Shown here: one piece after another, positions 15,085-19,802 of the stretch
How the letters are laid out: every line of letters begins with the position of its first letter
Position numbering within the stretch: position 1 is the first letter of the stretch
Assembly: GCA_964471235.1 (NCBI GenBank)
Contig: CAYYGL010000087.1
Location: forward strand, 1-19,802
Source of the DNA: CAYYGL01 sp964471235
GTDB lineage: Bacteria; Calditrichota; Calditrichia; RBG-13-44-9; J075
Reading direction: 5' to 3'
Length of the DNA stretch: 19,802 nucleotides
Notes under the pieces: model-generated
Database searches by the model: none
What the model was told of the DNA's origin: nothing
The model's input: the letters and a program-made list of their open reading frames with translations, nothing else
Program-made: the position numbers and the translations under genes

Positions 15085-15228
15085 TTATGCCCTCTCCGCT
15101 AAGACTTGGGTTAAAAATTTTTCGATGAGTAATTTCTTCACCGTTTTAGGCAAGCAAGTAAAACCAGGATACTCACTTTTAATTTGATTTATAACCATCC
15201 GCTTAATATCTTTGAGCGACTTTGACAT
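15085..15228 (-). CDS. Small hypothetical ORF (47 aa)
   Basis: Reads from an ATG at 15228 with AGAAGGG about 6 nt upstream to a TAA at 15085. The product is basic, with Lys-rich helices (MSKSLKDIKRMV, VKKLLIEKFLTQVLAERA) around a central YPGFTCLPKT. I do not recognise the family. It could be a genuine small protein, or the N-terminal remnant of a transposase or other gene whose remainder has been lost. Its AT-rich codon use differs from the neighbouring enzymes, which would fit foreign origin. It sits between two plus-strand genes. Confidence 0.45.
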   Translation of the reverse strand: MSKSLKDIKRMVINQIKSEYPGFTCLPKTVKKLLIEKFLTQVLAERA

Positions 15229-15325
15229 AATTATCCCTTCTTATTTTATTCGGGTGGCTCTGAATTCAAAACAAGAGGATTGTATGCCCAAGTGTTCCAT
15301 TTCATAATTTCCGGTAGGCTTTGTG

Positions 15326-15394
15326 TTCAACCCTTCCGGGGTGTCGGTCATGAGGGAATCTACGGCTGCAAAGGTTGAATTCCTTCCGGATTCG
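15326..15394. repeat. Two related small hairpins with CCTTCCGG core
   Basis: TTCAACCCTTCCGGGGTG (15326-15343) and TTGAATTCCTTCCGGATTCG (15375-15394) share the arrangement TT(C/G)AA, pyrimidines, CCTTCCGG, and each can form a short stem around a TTCC loop. They look like copies of a dispersed palindromic repeat. The rest of 15229-15405 shows nothing else. Confidence 0.35.
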
Positions 15395-15405
15395 TATGGG
15401 TATCT

Positions 15406-15435
15406 TTGTGTAAAACACTTATGATATAAGATTAT
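15406..15435 (+). promoter_or_regulatory. Possible promoter of the HINT / GroES-like pair
   Basis: TTGTGT (15406-15411) and GATTAT (15430-15435) with an 18-nt spacer, 53 nt before the HINT start. GATATA at 15423 is an alternative -10 without a matching -35. Modest support only. Confidence 0.35.
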
Positions 15436-15488
15436 CCCCTTTTGTTCAACGCCTTTTTAATCTGAATCACTCATTGTGGGAGAATCGA

Positions 15489-15830
15489 ATGAGTTGTATT
15501 TTCTGTCGAGTTGTGAGTGGCGAAATTCCTTCCCGAATGGTTTACGAGGATGAAGAGGTGTATGCCTTTCATGACATTAATCCCCAGGCGCCCACCCATG
15601 TGCTGGTGATTCCCAAACGGCATATAGAGAAGTTATCGGATATGTCGGAAAATGATTTGCCTCTGATGGGCAAATTGCTGCACACCGCCAAAAAAGTAGC
15701 GGAAAGCCTTGATATCCACAACGACGGATTTCGCTTAGTAATCAATAACGGCGCCAATGCCCATCAAACGGTATTCCATTTACATGTGCATGTCTTGGGT
15801 GGGCGGCGCTTCACCTGGCCGCCGGGTTAA
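15489..15830 (+). CDS. HIT-family (HINT-like) nucleotide-binding protein
   Basis: A 113-aa histidine-triad hydrolase of the HINT branch, which cleaves AMP from phosphoramidates such as AMP-lysine. The ATG at 15489 is preferred (GGGAG 6 nt upstream; the protein then begins MSCIFCRVVSGEIPS as in most HINT proteins), rather than an ATG at 15474. The triad HLHVH is at 97-101 with the probable nucleophile His99. The conserved ends FRLVINNGAN (81-90) and GGRRFTWPPG (104-113) are intact. Cys3 and Cys6 form the CxxC found in many bacterial family members. It is followed after 58 bp by the GroES-like gene, probably in one transcript. The cellular role of bacterial HINT is usually housekeeping, and no link to fatty acids is evident. 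Confidence 0.92.
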   Translation: MSCIFCRVVSGEIPSRMVYEDEEVYAFHDINPQAPTHVLVIPKRHIEKLSDMSENDLPLMGKLLHTAKKVAESLDIHNDGFRLVINNGANAHQTVFHLHVHVLGGRRFTWPPG

Positions 15831-15888
15831 CAGCGCATCCACACCTTCCCGGAATGATAAATTTTATCACATGTCAAGGAAAAAGACC

Positions 15889-16284
15889 ATGAAACGACTC
15901 ATTGTGCTCGGCGACCGGGTTCTGATCAAGCAGGATGAATCGGAACCCCGCACCGAAGTGGGGTTGTACCTGCCGCAGACCGTTAAGGACAAAGATGAGG
16001 TAATGCGCGGCTACATCGTACAAACCGGGCCAGGGATTCCGCTGGCAGACCCATCCAGCCTGGGCGAAGAACCCTGGCTGCAAGAACGGGGTCAAAATTT
16101 GCACTATATTCCCATGGAGGCTCGGGAAGGCGATTACGTGCTTTTTCTGCGGAAAGCTGCCGTAGAAGTTCAATATGAAGGAGAGACCTACTTTATCGCC
16201 CCCCAAAGCGCTATTCTGCTGTTGATTCGCGATGAAGCCGAACCACTCTCCGATGAAGAAGACCTTTCCCTGGATTTTGATTAG
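15889..16284 (+). CDS. GroES (Cpn10)-like family protein
   Basis: A 131-aa protein. The ATG at 15889 is chosen because AAGGA lies 8 nt upstream; an in-frame ATG at 15871 lacks one. The N-terminal half resembles chaperonin-10: VLGDRVLIKQDE (6-17), a mobile-loop-like VGLYLPQTVKDKDE (24-37), and GYIVQTGPG (41-49). A ~25-residue insertion (PLADPSSLGEEPWLQ...) then precedes GDYVLFLRKAAVEVQYEGETYFI, which corresponds to the second half of the Cpn10 barrel. The last ~15 residues are acidic. True GroES is ~95 aa and lies beside groEL, which is not here. This matches a divergent GroES-family group seen in Bacteroidota-like genomes whose function is unknown to me. A 7-bp palindrome (TGATAAA-T-TTTATCA, 15855-15869) sits just upstream. 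Confidence 0.8.
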   Translation: MKRLIVLGDRVLIKQDESEPRTEVGLYLPQTVKDKDEVMRGYIVQTGPGIPLADPSSLGEEPWLQERGQNLHYIPMEAREGDYVLFLRKAAVEVQYEGETYFIAPQSAILLLIRDEAEPLSDEEDLSLDFD

Positions 16285-16406
16285 TTTAGCTCACATTAAG
16301 TGGCAGAGAGAACAAGTTCTACATCAACGTTCCTGCAAGGATTCTCATTTTTAACACGTTTTTCTGGTATGGCTGAATCACATACTTGAACCAAAGGAGG
16401 CATTTT

Positions 16407-17807
16407 ATGTTGTTTCGGAGCGAGATTCATCTCTTAAACGGTTTACTGATTTTTATCCTCACCCTGGCAGGCTTCGCACAAACATCAGTCCCACCCATCG
16501 CCGATCCCCCCAACAAGGTCGCTTCAGCCATAGTGAAGCGGGCATTGACAGATCAAAAAGGTTACCGGATGCTGGGGGAATTATGTGCCCTGGGTCCCCG
16601 GCTAAGCGGCTCACCGCAGTTAACCACTGCCATCCGCTGGGCAAAAGAGAAGATGGAATCGCTGGGTTTAGACCGCATCACCTTACAGCCGGTAATGGTG
16701 CCCCACTGGGTTCGGGGGAATGTGGAGGCGGCGACGATTGTGAGTCCTGCACAAATTGCCTGGCGGAGTTTAAACATTTGTGCGCTGGGAGGCAGTGTCG
16801 GAACGCCTCCGGATGGGATTACCGCCGAGGTTTTGGAAGTGCATAATGCTGAAGAACTGCAAGCCCTGGGAGAAAAAGCCCGCGGCAAAATCATCTTTTT
16901 TAACCGACCGTTTGACCCAACGCAGATTTACACCTTCCGCGGTTATGGGGGTGCCGTTGGTCAACGGGTGCATGGTGCCAGCCAGGCTGCCAAAGTGGGC
17001 GCGGTGGCGGTATTAGTGCGCTCCATTACCCCGGCGCACGACAATGTTCCTCACACCGGGAACATGCATTATGAGAAAGACGTGGCGCGCATTCCCGCTG
17101 CGGCAGTGGGCATCCGGGACGCCGAATTCCTCAGCCGTGCCCTCAAACAATATCCCAACCTCAAGATTACGCTACAGCTCTCCTGTCAAACCCTGGACGA
17201 TGTGCCGGCTTACAACATCATCGGGGATCTGGTGGGCACGGAATACCCCGATGAATACATCGTGGTGAGCGGGCATTTTGATTGCTGGGATAAAGGCGTG
17301 GGTGCCCATGATGATGGCGGCGGCTGCATGCAGGCGTTGGAGGTGCTGGATTTGTTTAAACGGCTGCAGATTAAGCCCAAACGTACTGTTCGTTGTATTT
17401 TTTACGTTAATGAAGAAAATGGACTGCGGGGCGCCCGGGCGTATGCCCGAATGGCAGACAGCCTGGGAATTCACCATATCGCGGCAATCGAATCGGACCG
17501 GGGCTGCTTTACTCCCCGGGGATTCAGCGTTACCGGCGATTCCCTGGTCATCCAAAAAATTGCCGGTTGGCTACCCTACCTGCAAACGGCTACCATCGAT
17601 TGGGTACGCAAGGGGGGCAGCGGCGCCGATGTGGGGCAGTTGAAAAATGTTCCGGCGTTAATCGGTTATGTGCCCGATGGTCAGCGCTACTTCGACTTCC
17701 ATCATTCCGATAACGATGTCTTTGAAGCGGTTCATCCCCGGGAGTTTGAACTGGGCAGCGCAGCAATCGCGATTCTGACCTACCTATTGAGTGAAGAAGG
17801 ACTGTAG
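16407..17807 (+). CDS. Secreted M28 metallopeptidase, carboxypeptidase Q-like
   Basis: A 466-aa exported di-zinc aminopeptidase/dipeptidase-type enzyme. The ATG at 16407 has a strong AAAGGAGG 6 nt upstream. Residues ~1-25 are a signal peptide (LLNGLLIFILTLAGFAQ). A PA-like insertion spans ~105-265. The catalytic core carries His290 (SGHFDCWD), Asp302 (AHDDGGG), the Glu336-Glu337 pair (YVNEENG), Asp364 (ESDRG) and His432/433 (FHHSDND), the full M28 ligand set. The run from GHFDCWD through KPKRTVRC to ESDRGCFTPRGF closely follows mammalian carboxypeptidase Q (blood plasma glutamate carboxypeptidase). It probably degrades peptides in the periplasm or outside the cell for nutrition. It is transcribed separately from, or loosely with, the GroES-like gene 122 bp upstream. 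Confidence 0.9.
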   Translation: MLFRSEIHLLNGLLIFILTLAGFAQTSVPPIADPPNKVASAIVKRALTDQKGYRMLGELCALGPRLSGSPQLTTAIRWAKEKMESLGLDRITLQPVMVPHWVRGNVEAATIVSPAQIAWRSLNICALGGSVGTPPDGITAEVLEVHNAEELQALGEKARGKIIFFNRPFDPTQIYTFRGYGGAVGQRVHGASQAAKVGAVAVLVRSITPAHDNVPHTGNMHYEKDVARIPAAAVGIRDAEFLSRALKQYPNLKITLQLSCQTLDDVPAYNIIGDLVGTEYPDEYIVVSGHFDCWDKGVGAHDDGGGCMQALEVLDLFKRLQIKPKRTVRCIFYVNEENGLRGARAYARMADSLGIHHIAAIESDRGCFTPRGFSVTGDSLVIQKIAGWLPYLQTATIDWVRKGGSGADVGQLKNVPALIGYVPDGQRYFDFHHSDNDVFEAVHPREFELGSAAIAILTYLLSEEGL

Positions 17808-17859
17808 GAAAATGGCGTTTCCACGTTTCAATCTCCATTACCCAAATAACCGAATATCC

Positions 17860-18052
17860 CGTTCATTCGATAGAAAAAACGGGGAAATTCCGAACCACAT
17901 TGCTCAAATTACAACTAATTTCCAGCTTTCAATAACCGGAAATTGGGTCTATCCCAAATGGTTTGAGATGTTTTGATACTGGCATTTGTAATTTATTTGT
18001 GTTTTGGGTATTGAAATTTGTCATTTCCGGCACTCTTCCATTTTAATCGATG
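17860..18052. other. AT-rich convergent intergenic region
   Basis: Lies between convergent genes. It contains CCCGTT...AACGGG and AATTTCC...GGAAATT inverted repeats without T-runs, and an AT-rich stretch with repeated ATTTGT words (about 17985-18030). A 61-codon open frame from 17791 overlaps the M28 stop and has no Shine-Dalgarno or family resemblance, so it is not called. No convincing terminator is seen for either gene. Confidence 0.4.
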
Positions 18053-18084
18053 TATCGCAACAACAACCGAAAGTTCTCTCACCC

Positions 18085-19802
18085 TCATCCCTTGGTAATC
18101 AACCGGGTCAGTTCCACCTGGTCCGGTTTCAATAATTCCTGCACCCGAGGGGTATTCACACTGGCAACGATAATATGCCCGATCTCCGTTTTGACGTCAT
18201 CGTAAATCCCCAGCGCTTTCATCCCTTCGGTTTGTTTCAGGTTATCATCGGTGGGACTGACATAGTGCACGGAAAAACATTTATAGCGGTGGATTAAAAA
18301 CAGGTGCAGCAGGGTCATCAACCGTTTTTGCCGGTATTCCTTTTTAAAGGTATTCTGGTCTCGAATGGAGAGAAAGTTCCGCTCTTTGCGGTCCCGGATG
18401 GTAGCGAACACCACATTGGCGACCGTTTCATCCGCTTCGTTGAGTACACTCAGCGCCAGCAATTCCGAACCGGCGGTATGCGGTCGCAATTTGACGCGAA
18501 GTTTTTCCGGGATCCCGTAATGGGCTGTCCAGATTTCCAGCCAGCTTTCCAAGAGTTTGGGCGGCACTTCGGTCTGAATAAGATGTTGGAACTGGGTGGA
18601 GCCTTTGCCCATAGCCTTGGTAGTGGCGGTATGGCCGGTGCATGCCATCAGGGCACCGTCGTAGCGGGGACCGCCCACATAGGTTTGCGGGGTGCGGTAA
18701 GGAGAATTCAGCAGCCGGAACTTCCGCTGCAGCCGGGCTAACGCCAGCATCCCGTCTTCCTTCAAGGCAGTGGCAAATTCCTCGGCTGCCAATCCGTCAA
18801 TCTGATGCCCGCCATAGGTGATAAAGTTAAATACAAATCCCAACTTGCCCATCTCTTCCGGAAACCGTCTCATCTCTTCCTCGCTCATCCCGGTGGTATC
18901 CCAGTTAAAAGATGGCGACAGATTATATGCCAGCATTTTATCCGGGTAAACGGCGTGGATGGCATCGGCAAATTCTTTTGCTTCTTTTAAATTGGCGGTT
19001 TTGGTTTCCATCCAGAGCAAGTCGGCATACGGTGCTACCGCTAAAGAACGGTGAATGGCATACTCAATTCCGCCCTGAATCTGGTAATACCCTTCCGGGG
19101 TGCGAGGCAGTTCCGCATCCCAGGTAAATTTGATATCCATGGACTGGGCTTTTTTCCGGGCTTCATCCAGGGAGACCTGCTTTACAAACCGGTTCCATTC
19201 CTCAATATCCATTTCAAATTCAGCGCCTTCTTCAATATGATAGCGCATCATATCCGCCACTGCCTGACCGAAGGTTTTCAATTCCGCTTGCATCTGCCAC
19301 ACATCCAGGAACTTATCCACCACCGTATCTAAGGTCTGCTCTGCGCTGGTAAACCGCCCATCCCGGTAACCGGCAATGCATTCATCCACAAATGGCAGCA
19401 CCTTCGACTCATTCAACCAATCCATCGCTTCGCTGTAGGCGCCATCGGAAATTTGATATAACAAGTGCCCGTTCATCTGCTGGATGCCTTTTTCGTAGAA
19501 CCGTTTCAGTATTGCCAGGTAAGCTACTTTGTAACGGGGAATATGAATGTTGGTAGCGCCCAGAATGAAGGCATGGTCTCGTTCATCCCCGATGCTGTCG
19601 ATATAAGTTGCCGCTTCCGCATCGGTGCGAGCGACAATAATACCGGGCACTTTCATCACATCCAACTGAAAGCGTGCCGAGTTTAACCGTTTAATCTGCT
19701 CATCCTGCGCCACCAAAACTTTACCAGCCTGATGACCGCATTTCTTCACCCCGGGTTTCTGGTCTTCAATATGATAACCGGCCACGCCTACTTCCACGAA
19801 GC
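18085..19802 (-). CDS. aceA: Isocitrate lyase, long ICL2-like form (5' end outside the window)
   Basis: Minus-strand gene entering from the right edge; the N-terminal part is missing. About 572 residues are visible. The enzyme splits isocitrate into succinate and glyoxylate (glyoxylate shunt). Visible signatures are GVAGYHIEDQ, the catalytic KKCGH loop, VARTDAEAA and NLSPSFNWD. About 550 residues follow the catalytic cysteine. That is roughly what I recall for the 766-aa mycobacterial ICL2 (Cys215) and far more than for the ~430-aa ICL1, so an extra C-terminal domain is present (from about RPHTAGSELLALS to the end). In mycobacterial ICL2 this domain binds acetyl-CoA and activates the enzyme; whether that holds here is inference. 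It fits with the beta-oxidation genes that supply acetyl-CoA. Confidence 0.93.
   Translation of the reverse strand, partial: FVEVGVAGYHIEDQKPGVKKCGHQAGKVLVAQDEQIKRLNSARFQLDVMKVPGIIVARTDAEAATYIDSIGDERDHAFILGATNIHIPRYKVAYLAILKRFYEKGIQQMNGHLLYQISDGAYSEAMDWLNESKVLPFVDECIAGYRDGRFTSAEQTLDTVVDKFLDVWQMQAELKTFGQAVADMMRYHIEEGAEFEMDIEEWNRFVKQVSLDEARKKAQSMDIKFTWDAELPRTPEGYYQIQGGIEYAIHRSLAVAPYADLLWMETKTANLKEAKEFADAIHAVYPDKMLAYNLSPSFNWDTTGMSEEEMRRFPEEMGKLGFVFNFITYGGHQIDGLAAEEFATALKEDGMLALARLQRKFRLLNSPYRTPQTYVGGPRYDGALMACTGHTATTKAMGKGSTQFQHLIQTEVPPKLLESWLEIWTAHYGIPEKLRVKLRPHTAGSELLALSVLNEADETVANVVFATIRDRKERNFLSIRDQNTFKKEYRQKRLMTLLHLFLIHRYKCFSVHYVSPTDDNLKQTEGMKALGIYDDVKTEIGHIIVASVNTPRVQELLKPDQVELTRLITKG

Noticed and set aside
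17791..17976. 61-codon open frame after the M28 peptidase
   Set aside because: It overlaps the end of the peptidase gene, lacks a Shine-Dalgarno and resembles no protein family.

Overview
The window looks like a chromosomal segment of a Gram-negative, aerobically respiring bacterium, probably from the FCB superphylum (Calditrichota/KSB1-like). This placement is an inference. It rests on lipoproteins with a DNPLDP-type start, an Omp28-like protein, a GroES-family small protein of the type seen in Bacteroidota relatives, and a carboxypeptidase Q-like M28 peptidase. No rRNA, tRNA, CRISPR array or intact mobile element was seen.

Layout. (1) 69-2372, minus strand: a tightly overlapping three-gene envelope operon (CsgG-like protein, Omp28-like lipoprotein without its cysteines, Ig/PKD-like lipoprotein). 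(2) 2466-2881, plus: a small XRE repressor-like gene behind a near-consensus promoter that carries a perfect inverted repeat. (3) 3061-6958: a large VLCAD-type acyl-CoA dehydrogenase (minus, with a clear intrinsic terminator) divergent from a 509-aa ScfR/RamB-like regulator. The shared 401-bp region holds a promoter overlapped by a perfect palindrome. (4) 7335-10977, plus: FadI-type thiolase and FadJ-type hydratase/dehydrogenase. (5) 10978-11555: a long non-coding region full of palindromes, including a 28-bp inverted repeat enclosing related hairpins. (6) 11556-15032, plus: an acyl-CoA dehydrogenase fused through a ~165-residue disordered linker to an SCP2 domain, followed in the same reading frame by an alpha-methylacyl-CoA racemase-like protein. 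Only one TGA and 12 linker-like codons separate them. (7) 15085-17807: a 47-codon small ORF, a HINT protein, a GroES-like protein and a secreted M28 peptidase. (8) 18085-right edge, minus: the C-terminal ~570 residues of a long, ICL2-type isocitrate lyase.

How the genes fit together. The core is fatty-acid breakdown: two acyl-CoA dehydrogenases, hydratase/3-hydroxyacyl-CoA dehydrogenase and thiolase, with the glyoxylate shunt (isocitrate lyase) to use the acetyl-CoA. A regulator of the family that controls acetate, propionate and glyoxylate genes elsewhere sits in the middle. The racemase plus SCP2-fused dehydrogenase resembles, in parts list, the peroxisomal branched-chain/sterol side-chain pathway of eukaryotes. 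The strongest candidate for something undescribed is this dehydrogenase-SCP2-racemase module and its in-frame stop. The structured non-coding element upstream of it comes next.
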